The notes below the pieces were generated by a model. The model was not told where the DNA came from, searched no databases, and saw nothing but the letters and a program-made list of their open reading frames with translations. 64,000 bases of DNA from Nigerium massiliense (GTDB lineage Bacteria; Actinomycetota; Actinomycetes; Propionibacteriales; Propionibacteriaceae): the NCBI RefSeq assembly GCF_000826085.1, contig NZ_CCYM01000003.1, forward strand, positions 62,001 through 126,000, written 5' to 3'. Of this stretch, positions 44,106 to 52,800 are shown in pieces. Every line of letters starts with the position of its first letter. The stretch's first letter is position 1. The translations under genes were made by a program, and so were the position numbers.

Positions 44106-45355
44106 CCCACCAACTCCTGCCACAGGCCGGGGAAGTCCGGCATGGTCTTGGTGGTGCAGCTCACGTCGTCGAGCTCGATGCCGGTGACGCGCAGGCCGGC
44201 CACTGCCCCCGCGTGCGCCATCCGGTGGTCGGCGTAGGTGTGGAACGTGCCCCCGTGCAGCCGGCCGGGGGTGATCACGAGGCCGTCGGACGCCTCGCGG
44301 ACGTCGGCGCCGAGCGCGCTGAACTCGGCGGCCAGCGCGGCCAACCGGTCGGTCTCGTGGTGCCGGATGTGCCCGACGCCGCGCAGCCGGGACGGCCCCT
44401 CGGCCAGGCAGGCCACCGCGGTGAGCACGGGCGTGAGCTCGCTCACGTCGAACAGGTCGACGTCGGCGCCCGCCAGGTGATCGGCGCCGACCGCGATGGT
44501 TCCCTCGCCGCGTTCGACGACGGCGCCGAACGCCTCCAGCGCGGCCAGGACGGCGTCTCCGGCCTGGAGCGTGAGTTCCGGCCAGGGCATCTCGACGCGG
44601 CCGCCGGTCACCATGCCGGCGGCCAGGAACGTGGCGGCGTTGATGAGGTCGGTCTCGACGGACTCGTCCCGGGCGGCGATGGGCCCGGGCTCGACCCGCC
44701 ACGTGGTCGCGTCCGGCTGCTCGATGCGGACGCCGCGGCGGCGCAGCATCTCGACGGTCATGCCGACATAAGCGGGGGAGGGCACCGTCGCGCCCGCGTG
44801 GTGCAAGGTCAGGCCGGCGTCGAAATGGGGCGCGCTCAGCAGCAGGCCGGAGATGAACTGGCTGGACGCGGACGCGTCGATCGTCGCCTCCGACCCGTGG
44901 ACGCCGCCGTCGCCCCTGACGGCGAAGGGGAGCCCTTCGGGATGTTCCACCGCGACGCCGAGTTGCCCCAACCCGTCCAGGAGGGGAGCGATGGGCCGCG
45001 CCTCGGCGGCCCGATCACCGGTGAACGGAGACCGTCCGTCGGCCAGCGCGGCCATCGGCGGCAGGAACCGCATGACCGTCCCGGCGAGCCCGACCGACAC
45101 GGGCGCGGCCATGAACCATCCGCGCGGCGTGACCCTGACGAGGCCGGGCGACACATCGTCGACCCCGACTCCGAGCGAGGCCAGGCCAGCGCGCATCAGC
45201 CTGGTGTCGCGCGAGTCGAGCACGCCCGACAGCTCGGACGGCGCATCGGCCAGCGCCGCAAGCACCAGAGCTCGGGCGCTGGCCGATTTGGAGCCGGGGA
45301 CCACCACCCGACCGGCGACGGCGCCGGCCGGGGTTGGGCAGCGCCAGGGCCTCAT
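44102..45355 (-). CDS. aroA: 3-phosphoshikimate 1-carboxyvinyltransferase (EPSP synthase)
   Basis: A 417-residue enzyme of the shikimate pathway joining PEP to shikimate 3-phosphate. PGSKSASAR holds K23, S24 and R28; GLAGTVMRF is the PEP loop; HHETDRLAAL and the final HRMAHAGAVAGL are also present. The usual Asn of the NAGTA loop is Leu here, as in several actinobacterial versions, and it bears on the PEP pocket. The ATG at 45355 has no Shine-Dalgarno sequence. Confidence 0.93.
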   Translation of the reverse strand: MRPWRCPTPAGAVAGRVVVPGSKSASARALVLAALADAPSELSGVLDSRDTRLMRAGLASLGVGVDDVSPGLVRVTPRGWFMAAPVSVGLAGTVMRFLPPMAALADGRSPFTGDRAAEARPIAPLLDGLGQLGVAVEHPEGLPFAVRGDGGVHGSEATIDASASSQFISGLLLSAPHFDAGLTLHHAGATVPSPAYVGMTVEMLRRRGVRIEQPDATTWRVEPGPIAARDESVETDLINAATFLAAGMVTGGRVEMPWPELTLQAGDAVLAALEAFGAVVERGEGTIAVGADHLAGADVDLFDVSELTPVLTAVACLAEGPSRLRGVGHIRHHETDRLAALAAEFSALGADVREASDGLVITPGRLHGGTFHTYADHRMAHAGAVAGLRVTGIELDDVSCTTKTMPDFPGLWQELVG

Positions 45356-45380
45356 CGGGGAAGCTGCGCCGGGCGCAGCC

Positions 45381-45986
45381 TCACTTGAACGTGCTCTGGA
45401 GTTGCTTGCCGGCCTTCTCTGCCTTGCGGTGCGCCTTCTTGTTCAGCTTGCCGGCGTCGCGGGAGAGCTGCTTGTTCAACTTGTTCGCATCGCGCGAGAT
45501 CTCCTCGCCGCGCTTGCGGGCCGAACGGCCGAGGCGGGCGCCGAGGTCGGTGGCGCGCCAGCGGATGCTGGGGTTGCCCTTGGTGTCCTGGCTGACGACG
45601 AGCGCCGCGCCGGTCAGGGCGAGGTTGCGGATGAAGATCGAGCGGGCAGCCTTCTTGTCGCCGGCTCCGGTCGGGTTGGACGCCACCAGGTGCGGCAACA
45701 TCGACAGGGCCGCGAGGCCGGCGCCGCCCCGGCTGGAGACGTTGGTGGCCATGCCCAGGCCGCCGAGCACCGACAGAGCGCCATCCACGCGGACGAGCGT
45801 CTTGGCGTCCTCGGGGATGTAGGCGCTCACCGACTCCGGCAGGGCCTTCTGCGCGAACGGCACGAACTTCTCGGCGAGCGGCTCGGCGGCCGAGACGAAC
45901 TCGTCCGGCTTGCGGATGGCCTTCACGCCGTTGGAGATGAAGAAAGAGGCCAGCATGACGCGGCCGACACCACGAAGAAGATTCAT
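45381..45986 (-). CDS. DoxX family membrane protein with basic helical tail
   Basis: A 201-residue protein with about three to four hydrophobic segments (VGRVMLASFFISNGVKAI first), the DoxX fold. The last 60 residues form a lysine-rich amphipathic helix with repeated SRDANKLNKQ and SRDAGKLNKK units. DoxX proteins are often linked to thiol or sulfur redox stress; its position divergent from sigR and its SigR promoter fits that, but co-regulation is only inferred. A TAGGAA box stands 7 bases before ATG 45986, a weak leaderless signature. Function unproven. Confidence 0.8.
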   Translation of the reverse strand: MNLLRGVGRVMLASFFISNGVKAIRKPDEFVSAAEPLAEKFVPFAQKALPESVSAYIPEDAKTLVRVDGALSVLGGLGMATNVSSRGGAGLAALSMLPHLVASNPTGAGDKKAARSIFIRNLALTGAALVVSQDTKGNPSIRWRATDLGARLGRSARKRGEEISRDANKLNKQLSRDAGKLNKKAHRKAEKAGKQLQSTFK

Positions 45987-46068
45987 GTGGTCATTCCTAG
46001 CGGGTCGCGCGGCGGGAGGCCAGCCCGCCCCGCCATCGTGACCCGAATGGTGCCTGCGTGGGTCACCA

Positions 46069-46095
46069 GGAATATTGGAGCGGCGGGACGGCGTT
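46069..46095 (+). promoter_or_regulatory. SigR/SigH-type promoter upstream of sigR
   Basis: GGAATA (46069-46074), 17 bases, then CGTT (46092-46095). This matches the GGAAT...GTT consensus of promoters read by SigR (Streptomyces) and SigH (Mycobacterium) with the standard spacing. Transcription would start about 46101-46104, just ahead of the in-frame codons GTG 46105, ATG 46111 and ATG 46120, allowing a longer SigR to be made. Confidence 0.75.
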
Positions 46096-46110
46096 GAAGC
46101 GCCTGTGAGC

Positions 46111-46815
46111 ATGACATTGATGGAACCGAGGACCCGTGGGGGTGAACGGCGGCGGCGCCTTGGCCCGGTATGGTCGATACCGATGACTGTTCCGGCTGCC
46201 AGCGACACCGTGCCCCAGGTCGATCTCGAGAACGAGACCCCGGCCGAACGCGACGCGCGCTTCGAGCGTGACGCCCTGCCGTACCTCGACCAGCTCTACG
46301 GCGCCGCGCTGCGCATGACGCGCAACCCCGCCGACGCCGAGGACGTCGTGCAGGAGGCCTATGCGAAGGCCTACGCGTCGTTCCACCAGTTCAAGCCGGG
46401 GACGAACCTCAAGGCCTGGCTCTACCGCATCCTCACCAACACCTACATCAACACGTACCGCAAGAAGCAGCGCCAGCCGCAGATCGCGGACGGCGAGAAC
46501 GTCGAGGACTGGCAACTCGCCCGTGCCGAGCAGCACCAATCCACGGGCCTGCGCAGCGCCGAGATGGAGGCGCTCGACCTGGCGCCCGACTCCGTCGTCA
46601 CCGAGGCGATGTCGGAGTTGGCGCCCGACTTCCGCCTGGCCGTCTACCTCGCCGACGTCGAGGGGTTCTCCTACAAGGAGATCGCCGAGATCATGGGCAC
46701 CCCGATCGGCACCGTGATGTCGCGGCTCAACCGAGGGCGCACGCAGTTGCGCGCAAAGCTCGGCGACTACGCCCGCTCCCGCGGTATCGGACGGCAGGCG
46801 AACGCCGATGAGTGA
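46111..46815 (+). CDS. sigR: ECF sigma factor SigR/SigH (thiol-oxidative stress), with long and short starts
   Basis: A sigma-70 family ECF factor. From ATG 46183 it is 210 residues; from ATG 46111 it is 234. Region 2 contains [27 protein letters not shown] and the -10-recognition part [15 protein letters not shown]; region 4 has [25 protein letters not shown]. It matches SigR/SigH, which controls thioredoxin and mycothiol genes. A SigR-type promoter precedes the long start, and TATGGT precedes the short start by 8 bases. In Streptomyces the long isoform is unstable and gives negative feedback. The rsrA gene overlaps the 3' end. Confidence 0.93.
   Translation: MTLMEPRTRGGERRRRLGPVWSIPMTVPAASDTVPQVDLENETPAERDARFERDALPYLDQLYGAALRMTRNPADAEDVVQEAYAKAYASFHQFKPGTNLKAWLYRILTNTYINTYRKKQRQPQIADGENVEDWQLARAEQHQSTGLRSAEMEALDLAPDSVVTEAMSELAPDFRLAVYLADVEGFSYKEIAEIMGTPIGTVMSRLNRGRTQLRAKLGDYARSRGIGRQANADE
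46169..46174 (+). promoter_or_regulatory. -10 element for the short SigR form
   Basis: TATGGT, then 8 bases, then ATG 46183. This would yield a near-leaderless mRNA coding only for the 210-residue form, under housekeeping control. Confidence 0.5.
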
Positions 46816-47080
46816 GGAACTGTCCCGTCACGAACTGACCGACTGTTGCGAGGTCCTCGCCCGCATCGATCCCTTCCTCGATCACGAGTTGAGCGAGGAA
46901 GAGGCGGACGCCGTCCGTCGGCATCTGGCCGAGTGCGACGAGTGCCTGGAGCATGCCGACGTCGAAGCCGCGACCCGTGCCCTGCTGCGCCGGTGCTTTG
47001 GCTCGCAGCGTGCGCCCGAGAGCCTGCGGACGCGGGTGCTTATGCGCTACACGCACGTCGAGATCCGCACCACCGACTGA
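46808..47080 (+). CDS. rsrA: zinc-binding anti-sigma factor RsrA/RshA
   Basis: A 90-residue redox-sensing anti-sigma factor. H39-x3-C43-x2-C46 (HLAECDEC) is the ZAS motif, and C13-C14 supplies the third cysteine, in the position of RsrA C11. When zinc is bound it holds SigR; disulfide stress releases zinc and frees SigR. The ATG at 46808 overlaps the end of sigR by 8 bases, ensuring balanced synthesis. A strong terminator follows. Having two adjacent cysteines (CC) at the first position is slightly unusual. Confidence 0.93.
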   Translation: MSEELSRHELTDCCEVLARIDPFLDHELSEEEADAVRRHLAECDECLEHADVEAATRALLRRCFGSQRAPESLRTRVLMRYTHVEIRTTD

Positions 47081-47104
47081 GCGGGCCCCGGCTCCCGACA
47101 CGAC

Positions 47105-47141
47105 AGAACCCCCCGACCGTCACGACGGTAGGGGGTTCTTC
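47105..47141 (+). terminator. rho-independent terminator of sigR-rsrA
   Basis: AGAACCCCC (47105-47113) pairs with GGGGGTTCT (47131-47139); an inner ACCGT/ACGGT stem extends it. T-rich bases follow (TCCGTTTCC). It also lies past the end of the bL37 gene on the other strand. Confidence 0.8.
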
Positions 47142-47184
47142 CGTTTCCGTGCTGCGGGTCGATCGCTCGGCCCGCAGGCGGTGG

Positions 47185-47259
47185 TCAGGCGTTGGGACGC
47201 TTGCCGTGGTTCGCCTTGTTCTTGCGACGAGCGCGACGCTTGCGGCCGGTCTTCCCCAT
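47185..47259 (-). CDS. 50S ribosomal protein bL37 (24 residues)
   Basis: A very short gene, ATG 47259 to TGA 47185, with a full AAGGAGG ribosome-binding site 5 bases upstream. The product is 24 residues, begins MGKTGRKRRARRK and ends KANHGKRPNA; 10 of its residues are Arg or Lys. This matches bL37, the small protein first seen in mycobacterial 50S ribosome structures and conserved in Actinobacteria. It would sit near the 23S rRNA peptidyl-transferase region. Many gene callers miss it for its length. Identification rests on the C-terminal motif and length. Confidence 0.85.
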   Translation of the reverse strand: MGKTGRKRRARRKNKANHGKRPNA

Positions 47260-47366
47260 GGGGGCCTCCTTCGTTGATCCGATCGTGGGCGCGCCGAAAC
47301 GCACAAAGAGTCATTGTGCCACGCCGGACGCCGTGTGCCCAAGTTCGTCTCCCGCGGCGGGCGCCG

Positions 47367-47372
47367 TAGGCT
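47367..47372 (+). promoter_or_regulatory. -10 element for a leaderless pdtaS transcript
   Basis: TAGGCT, then 7 bases, then ATG 47380. The identical hexamer with identical spacing is seen before hisN. Confidence 0.65.
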
Positions 47373-47379
47373 GGCAGCC

Positions 47380-48840
47380 ATGCTGTTGTCGCTAGCGGAC
47401 GTGGTCGCCGCACGGACCAACCTCACCGCCGACGAGGCGCAGTGGCTCGAGCAGCTCACGAGTCAATGGGAGACGCTCGCCGATCTGTCCTTCTCCGACC
47501 TGGTGCTGTGGGTGCCGGGCCACGACGACAACACGTTCTGGGGTGCGGCGCAGATCCGGCCGACCACCGGGCCGACGGCGCTGGAGGAGGACGTCGTCGG
47601 CGACGAGATCGCCTACGAGCCCGATCACCTGGTGACGATGGCCTACCTGTCGGGAGAGATCGCCTACTCGTCGGAGCACCAGCTCGACGCGGGCATCCCC
47701 GTCGACGTGAAGGCCATTCCGGTCAGCCGGAACGACCACGTCATCGGCATCGTCGAGGTGCACACCAACCAGATGGGCGTCCGGGCACCCGGCGCCCTGG
47801 AGGACACCTACATCGAGGTGGCCAGGCTGCTGCAGCGCATGCTGTGGCGCGGGGAGTTCCCGATGGAGCAAAACGCCCCGCGGCGGTGGCAGAGCCCGCG
47901 CGTCGGCGACGGGAGCCTGCGGGTGGACGCCCAGGGTGTCATCACGTTCGCCAGCCCGAACGCGGTGAGCTCGTTCAGTCGGCTGGGCTTCATGGGCGAC
48001 CTGGTGGGGGAGAACATCGTCGATGTCACCGACGCGTTCAGCCAACTCAAGCGAGAGCCCATCCAGTACCCGTCGCAGTGGACGGACACGGGGCCCTGGG
48101 AACTGGAGTTCGAGACCGAGCACGCGTCGATCCTGATGCGGATGCAGCCCCTACGCGGCGACGACGGTCCGTGCGGGGCGTTCCTGATGGTGCGCGACAC
48201 CACCGACCTGCGGTCGAAGGACCGGCTGCTGATGACCAAGGACGCGATGATCCGGGAGATCCACCACCGCGTCAAGAACAACCTCCAAACGGTGTCGGCG
48301 CTGCTGCGGCTGCAGTCTCGGCGCTCCCAATCGGAAGAGGCTCAGGACGCGCTCAGCGACGCCCAGAAGCGGGTCGCGGCGATCGCGCTGGTGCACGAGA
48401 TCCTGTCGCAGGGGTTCGACTCCTCGGTCGACTTCGACGAGGTGGCCGACCGGCTGCTGTCGATGGTGCGGGACGTCTCGTCGTCCCCGTCGCTGGTCGA
48501 TCTGAAGCGGGAGGGCACGTTCGGGCTGATCCCCGCGGATGTGGCCAACAGCCTGTCGCTGGTGCTGACCGAGGTCACGCAGAACGCGCTGGAGCACGGG
48601 CTCAAGGACGGCCCGGGAACGGTGAGCGTCCGCCCCCACCAGGAGGACGGACGCTTGGTGGTCGAGGTGCTCAATGACGGCGAGCCGATCCCCGAGGGCT
48701 TCGATGTGACCGCTCAGACCAACAGCCTGGGCCTGTCCATCGTCTCGACGTTGGTGCGGGACCGGCGCGGATCGTTCACGATGAGGCCGCTGCCGGACGG
48801 CGCCGGCACCGTGGCCCGCATCGAGGTGTCGCTCGTCTAG
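47380..48840 (+). CDS. pdtaS: sensor histidine kinase PdtaS (HisKA_2 type)
   Basis: A 486-residue soluble kinase with no membrane span. It has an N-terminal GAF-like domain (about 1-150), a PAS domain (about 180-285), then the HisKA_2 box REIHHRVKNNLQT with the phosphorylated H295, and an HATPase domain (LTEVTQNALEHGL, GLSIVSTLV). In mycobacteria PdtaS signals to the ANTAR RNA-binding regulator PdtaR, and lies between the sigH region and whiB1, as here. No pdtaR is in the window. The start at ATG 47380 follows TAGGCT by 7 bases; the longer frame upstream is rejected. Confidence 0.92.
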   Translation: MLLSLADVVAARTNLTADEAQWLEQLTSQWETLADLSFSDLVLWVPGHDDNTFWGAAQIRPTTGPTALEEDVVGDEIAYEPDHLVTMAYLSGEIAYSSEHQLDAGIPVDVKAIPVSRNDHVIGIVEVHTNQMGVRAPGALEDTYIEVARLLQRMLWRGEFPMEQNAPRRWQSPRVGDGSLRVDAQGVITFASPNAVSSFSRLGFMGDLVGENIVDVTDAFSQLKREPIQYPSQWTDTGPWELEFETEHASILMRMQPLRGDDGPCGAFLMVRDTTDLRSKDRLLMTKDAMIREIHHRVKNNLQTVSALLRLQSRRSQSEEAQDALSDAQKRVAAIALVHEILSQGFDSSVDFDEVADRLLSMVRDVSSSPSLVDLKREGTFGLIPADVANSLSLVLTEVTQNALEHGLKDGPGTVSVRPHQEDGRLVVEVLNDGEPIPEGFDVTAQTNSLGLSIVSTLVRDRRGSFTMRPLPDGAGTVARIEVSLV

Positions 48841-48844
48841 GGGG

Positions 48845-49093
48845 TCAGCGGCGGGACCGTGACCGGGCGTTGCGGCGCTTCATGGCGCGGCGCTCGTCCT
48901 CGCTCAGGCCACCCCACACGCCGTGATCCTGGCCGGCCTCCAGTGCCCACTGCAGGCACTCGGCGCGCACTTCGCACCGCTCGCAGACCTTTTTGGCCTC
49001 GGCGATCTGCATGATCGCCGGGCCCGTGTTGCCGACCGGGAAGAACAACTCGGGGTCTTCGGTCAGGCAGGCAGCCCTGTGGCGCCAGTCCAT
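48845..49093 (-). CDS. whiB1: WhiB-family iron-sulfur regulator (WhiB1-like)
   Basis: An 82-residue protein with four cysteines, C9, C37, C40 and C46, that hold a 4Fe-4S cluster, then the GVWGG turn (58-62) and a basic C-terminus (RRAMKRRNARSRSRR) for DNA contact. Position next to pdtaS and length match WhiB1, which binds the main sigma factor and reacts with nitric oxide. AAAGGAG precedes ATG 49093. A TATGTT box at 49130-49135 is a probable promoter. WhiB2-like membership is the main alternative. Confidence 0.88.
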   Translation of the reverse strand: MDWRHRAACLTEDPELFFPVGNTGPAIMQIAEAKKVCERCEVRAECLQWALEAGQDHGVWGGLSEDERRAMKRRNARSRSRR

Positions 49094-49129
49094 GCGGCAC
49101 CCACTCCTTTGATGCTTGGTTCTGAGGTG

Positions 49130-49135
49130 AACATA
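49130..49135 (-). promoter_or_regulatory. -10 element of the whiB gene
   Basis: TATGTT on the minus strand, giving a leader of about 30 bases that contains AAAGGAG. It lies in an AT-richer patch, unusual for this window. Confidence 0.45.
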
Positions 49136-49249
49136 AGAAAAGCGCCCCGTTGTGCGGGACGCGGCACTCGATCAAGATTGGCGTGTGGGCGACGATTTCA
49201 CAAGGGTATGCACGAATTTCCGCGAGATCATGGCCCGTTCGACCCTCGC

Positions 49250-49255
49250 TACAGT
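49250..49255 (+). promoter_or_regulatory. -10 element of the small membrane protein gene
   Basis: TACAGT, then 8 bases, then ATG 49264; no ribosome-binding site between them. Confidence 0.5.
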
Positions 49256-49263
49256 GGGCTTTG

Positions 49264-49635
49264 ATGACCACTGAGCCCGCCGGACGCCCGGCCGCCCTCG
49301 TCCTGGCCGCCGCGCTGTCCGCGGTGGCCGCCGTCTTCCTGCTGGCGATGGCGGGCGCCTCGTTGAGCGCCGGCGGTGGCTCGCTGGGCCGCGGCGTCGC
49401 GGCCTTCTTGGCCCTGTGGGGGCTGATCGTCGGGTGGGTGTCGATCGCCCTGTTCCGCGGACGCCCCTGGGCGCGCGGTCCCGTGGTCGCCGCGGCACTC
49501 ATCCATGTCGCGAGCATGGTGAGCTTCGCCACCAGCCAGCCGTGGGCGTGGCTCGGTGCCGTCGTCGCGCTCGCGACCGTCGTCGCGGCCGTGTGGCCCA
49601 GCACGACCCACGCGCTGCACCTCGACCGCTCCTGA
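49264..49635 (+). CDS. small four-span membrane protein, function unknown
   Basis: A 123-residue hydrophobic protein with four predicted spans, the first at about 8-32 (AALVLAAALSAVAAVFLLAM) and the last at about 90-113. No conserved polar motif suggests a transport or enzymatic role. ATG at 49264 is chosen because it directly follows a TANNNT box and precedes the first span; a longer frame upstream begins with unrelated polar sequence. It is divergent from whiB and ends at a strong terminator. I do not recognise it beyond resemblance to short actinobacterial integral-membrane hypotheticals. Confidence 0.75.
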   Translation: MTTEPAGRPAALVLAAALSAVAAVFLLAMAGASLSAGGGSLGRGVAAFLALWGLIVGWVSIALFRGRPWARGPVVAAALIHVASMVSFATSQPWAWLGAVVALATVVAAVWPSTTHALHLDRS

Positions 49636-49640
49636 CGCGG

Positions 49641-49670
49641 AAAGGGGAGCCCGTTGCCGGGCTCCCCTCC
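49641..49670. terminator. bidirectional terminator
   Basis: AGGGGAGCCCG (49643-49653) and CGGGCTCCCCT (49658-49668) form an 11-bp perfect stem with a TTGC loop, flanked by A residues on the left. It serves the membrane protein gene and the DUF6104/kgd genes converging from the right. Confidence 0.85.
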
Positions 49671-49684
49671 TCGTCAGCGACCGC

Positions 49685-49864
49685 TCAGTCGTCGTCCTCG
49701 TCGTCGAGCCGCGCCAGCCAGGTGGCCAGCCGCTCGATCGCCGTCTCGAACTCCGGGTTGAGGTCGGTGAACACGCGCAACTGCTCGGCGACCCACGCCA
49801 GCGTGACCTCTTCCTCGCCCCGGCGGGACTCGAGTTCCTCGGTCCCTCGATCGGTGAAGTACAC
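49685..49864 (-). CDS. DUF6104 family small protein
   Basis: A 59-residue acidic protein. It begins MYFTDRGTEELESRRGEE, contains LNPEFETAIERLATWLARL and ends in five acidic residues out of six. This matches DUF6104, a small actinobacterial family of unknown function typically found beside kgd. Its GTG start lies 2 bases after the kgd stop, so it is the second gene of that operon and probably translationally coupled. It is a soluble helical protein, possibly a regulator or partner of Kgd; that is inference from position only. Confidence 0.82.
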   Translation of the reverse strand: MYFTDRGTEELESRRGEEEVTLAWVAEQLRVFTDLNPEFETAIERLATWLARLDDEDDD

Positions 49865-49866
49865 CC

Positions 49867-52800
49867 CTACTCCGCGAACGCCTGGTCGAGCAGGGTCTTG
49901 GCCTGCTCCTTGTGCACGTTCGCCAGGCCGACCGATGGGGCGGACGCCGCCGGGCGGGTGATCGGGCGCATCGACAGCGTGTAGCCGGGCAGGTGCTTGG
50001 CGACGGCGTCCGGCAGGAAGTGGTCGAGGAACATGTACGCGCCCTGGTTGTAGGGCTCGTCCTGCACCCAGCGCACGTCCGTGACCTCGCGGTAGGGCTC
50101 CAGCTCAGCCGCCAGTTCCCTGTCGGGCAGGGGGTAGAGGCGCTCCAGGGTCAGGATCGCCACCTCCTGCTCGAGCCCGCGCTTGGCGCGTTCGGCGTAC
50201 AGCTCCCAACGGATCTTGCCGCTGCACAGGATGACCCGGCGCACCGTCGAGGGATCCTCGATGGTCGGGTCGCCCATGGCCGGCTGCCAGCGTCCGTCGG
50301 TGAGCTCGTCGACCGACGACATGGCCGCCTTGGCGCGCAGCATCGACTTCGGCGTGAGGATCACCAGCGGGCGGTGCCAGTTCACATAGGTGTGCTGGCG
50401 CAGCAGGTGGAAGTAGGACGCCGGGCTCGACGGCTGGCAGACCGCCAGCGCGCCCTCGGCGCTCAGCTGCAGCCACCGCTCCATGCGGGAGGAGCTGTGG
50501 TCGGGACCCTGGCCCTCGTAGCCGTGCGGGAGGAGCAGGACGACGCCCGACTTCTGCTGCCACTTCGCGAAGCCCGACGAGATGAACTCGTCCGCGATCA
50601 CCTGGGCGCCGTTGGCGAAGTCTCCGAACTGACCCTCCCAGCAGACCAGCGCCTGCGGGGAAGCCACGGAGTAGCCGTACTCGAAGCCCATGGCCGCGTA
50701 CTCGCTCAGCAGGGAGTCGTACACGTAGAACTGGCCCTGATCGTCCGACAGGTGCTTCAGCGGGACGTACTCCTCGTTGGTGCGCCGGTCGACGATGGCC
50801 GCGAACCGCTGGCTGAACGTGCCACGGCGGGTGTCCTGGCCGACGAGCCGGACGTTACGGCCCTCCAGCAGCAGCGAGCCCATCGAGAGCAGCTCGGCGG
50901 TGGCCCAGTCGACCTTGCCTTCCTCCAGCTGCTTGACGCGACGCTGCAGCTGCGGCAGCACCTTCGGGTGCACGGCGAAGTCGTCCGGGAACTCGACCTG
51001 GCTCGCGATGACGCGGTCGAGGGTCTCCCGGTCGACGGCGGTGCCGCGATCCTTGCCGAGCTTGGCCGGGTAGAACGGCGTGCGCATGTACTCGTCGTCC
51101 TCGCCGGTCTGCTCGCGGACCTCCTGGAAGACGCTCTCAAGACGCGCCCGGAACTTCTCGCTGACCATCTCGGCGTCGTCCGTGGTGATGTCGCCGCGTC
51201 CGATGAGGGACTCGGTGTACAGCTTGCGGACGCTCCGCTTCTGCTCGATCAGGTCGTACATCTGCGGCTGCGTGAAGCTGGGGTCGTCCCCCTCGTTGTG
51301 GCCGCGGCGACGGTAGGTCACCAGGTCGATGACGACGTCCTTGTGGAAGCGCTGCACGTAGCGGTAGGCGAGCTGCGCGGTGCGGGCGACGGCCTCGGGG
51401 TCATCGCCGTTGACGTGCAGGACGGGCGCCGAGATCGACTTGGCCACGTCGGTGCAGTACACCGACGTGCGCGACTCGGTAGGGGCCGTTGTGAAGCCGA
51501 CCTGGTTGTTGACGACCACGTGCACTGTGCCGCCGACCTTGAAGCCCCGCAGCTGGCTCATCTGCAGGACCTCGTAGTTCACGCCCTGGCCGGCGAAGGA
51601 CGCGTCACCGTGCAGCAGCACCGGCAGCACGGGGTAGTAGTCGTCGTCGTCGGGCGGGCCGAGGTGGTCCTGCTTGGCGCGGGTGATGCCCTCCAGGACG
51701 GGATTCACGGCCTCGAGGTGGCTGGGGTTGGCGGCCACGGACGTCTTGATCGTCTTGCCGGAGGACGCCTTGAACTCGCCCTCGGCGCCCAGGTGGTACT
51801 TGACGTCGCCGGTACCCATCGTCTGGTTCGGGTCGACGGTGCCCTCGAACTCGCGGAAGATCTGGCCGTAGCTCTTGCCCACGATGTTCGCCAGCACGTT
51901 GAGGCGACCGCGGTGGGGCATGCCGATGCAGACCTCGTCGAGGCCATCGTCGGCGGCCTGCTCGCAGATCTCGTCGAGCATGACGATCATCGACTCGGAG
52001 CCCTCGAGGCTGAACCGCTTCTGCCCGATGAACTTCGTCTGCAGGAACGTCTCGAAGATCTCGGCCTCGTTGAGCTTGTCGAGGATGCGCAGGTGCTCCT
52101 CGCGGGGCCAGCGCTTGAGGGGCACCTCGAACTGCTGCTGCATCCAGCGCCGCTGCTCGACGTCCCGAATATGCATGTACTCGACGCCGACGCTGCCGCA
52201 GTACGACGTGCGCAGCTGCGTCAGGATGTCGCGCAGCTTCATCGTCTCGTGCTCGTGCGAGGCGAACCGGCCCACCGGGAACTCGCGGTCGAGATCCCAC
52301 AGCGTCAGACCGTGGCTCTCGATCAGCAGGTCGTCGTGGGAGCGCTGACGGTACTCGAGCGGGTCGATGTCGGCCATCAGGTGGCCGAAGCTGCGGTAGG
52401 AGTCGATCAGCTCCAAGACGCGCGCGCCCTTGCCGACCTCGAACGCGCGGTGCGCGGAATCGTCCTCGGCCCAGCGGATCGGCTGGTACGGCACGCGCAG
52501 CGCGGCGAAGATCTCGTCGTAGAAGTCGTGCTGGCCGATGAGCAGCTCGTGCATGACCTTGAGGAACTCGCCGGAGACGGCGCCCTGGATCACGCGGTGG
52601 TCGTACGTGGACGTCAGCGTGGTGATCTTGGAGACCGCCATGTCGTGACGGACGCGGTCGCTGGCCCCCTGGAACTCCGGCGGCCAGTCGATCGAACCGA
52701 CGCCCAGGATCACACCCTGGCCGTTCATGAGGCGCGGGACCGAGTGGCTGGTGCCGATGCCGCCCGGGTTGGTCAGCGAGCACGTGGTGCCGGCGAAGTC

